Shown: in pieces, positions 63,946 to 64,000 of the stretch | Layout: every line of letters starts with the position of its first letter | How positions within the stretch are numbered: position 1 is the first letter of the stretch | Assembly (NCBI GenBank): GCA_963678775.2 | Contig: CAXXGR010000002.1 | Location: 310,001 to 374,000, forward strand | Source of the DNA: JBFHIJ01 sp963678775 | GTDB taxonomy: Bacteria; Bacteroidota; Ignavibacteria; Kapaibacteriales; UBA2268 | DNA length: 64,000 nt | Reading direction: 5' to 3' | Notes under the pieces: generated by a model | What the model saw: only the letters and a program-made list of their open reading frames with translations | Database searches by the model: none | Told to the model about the DNA's origin: nothing | Program-made: the position numbers and the translations under genes

Positions 63946-64000
63946 AGCGGTAACAGGAACTTAATTGCTATGCCTTGCACGAGTATATAATACTTAGTCC

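Overview
The window is AT-rich bacterial chromosome, and its gene content points to the Bacteroidota/Chlorobi (FCB) group, most likely a Kapabacteria- or Ignavibacteria-like lineage. The evidence is several very long secreted proteins with type IX secretion (T9SS) C-terminal sorting domains, choice-of-anchor/ASH-type repeats, Omp28-like lipoprotein-family folds, a TonB-dependent receptor with a carboxypeptidase-regulatory N-terminus, an atpD-atpC pair with no other ATP synthase genes next to it, a monomeric NADP isocitrate dehydrogenase, and TAnnTTTG promoter-like boxes. The genus cannot be fixed from the sequence alone.

Layout. 1-1.4 kb: end of a TonB receptor operon with a lipoprotein. 1.5-4.7 kb: a membrane GT-C/TPR protein and mreB. 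4.9-10.7 kb: a leftward operon of a DUF4397 lipoprotein and a giant subtilisin-like T9SS protease. 10.9-14.3 kb: prfA, rpiB, mreC, mreD. 14.5-17.5 kb: an ECF sigma factor translationally overlapped with a membrane protein that carries a T9SS sorting domain. 17.6-21.1 kb: a DUF2339/DUF3999 pair. 21.4-23.2 kb: atpD-atpC. 24-27 kb: an Omp28-like T9SS protein, then tRNA-His. 27-31 kb: TPR protein, HAD phosphatase, histidine kinase. 31.5-36.4 kb: purK, a small membrane protein, tRNA-Gln-prs-rplY and a DUF389 protein. 36.7-42.8 kb: a second Omp28-like T9SS protein and a divergent signalling pair (degenerate HD-GYP response regulator with a VOC protein, and a kinase-less PAS protein). 43.2-44.9 kb: a peroxide-stress operon (PerR-like Fur, Dps, peroxiredoxin) behind a clear operator. 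45-48.3 kb: a lipoprotein and an NfeD-like/flotillin pair. 48.35-54.2 kb: hutD-like gene and M24 peptidase gene, separated by a duplicated accessory cassette. 54.2-64 kb: guaB, icd, small metabolic genes, a truncated nitroreductase, an EamA transporter, a SPOR protein, hrcA and two membrane/secreted unknowns.

The most unusual region is 48.8-53.2 kb. Two tandem units each hold a secreted T9SS-tail protein (here called A) and a broken subtilase-like gene (B). Each unit starts with a near-identical ~295-bp border made of the 5' end of hutD, the hutD/peptidase intergenic region and the 3' end of the peptidase gene; a third border closes the array. The edges are almost identical while the middle of A is highly diverged. 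This looks like cassettes inserted and duplicated by homologous recombination at one fixed chromosomal spot. Other non-coding novelties are a four-fold tandem array of 40-bp hairpins at 48.2-48.3 kb and a ~174-bp MITE-like intergenic repeat family with four near-full copies and one deleted copy. No rRNA, CRISPR array, intact transposase or prophage was seen.
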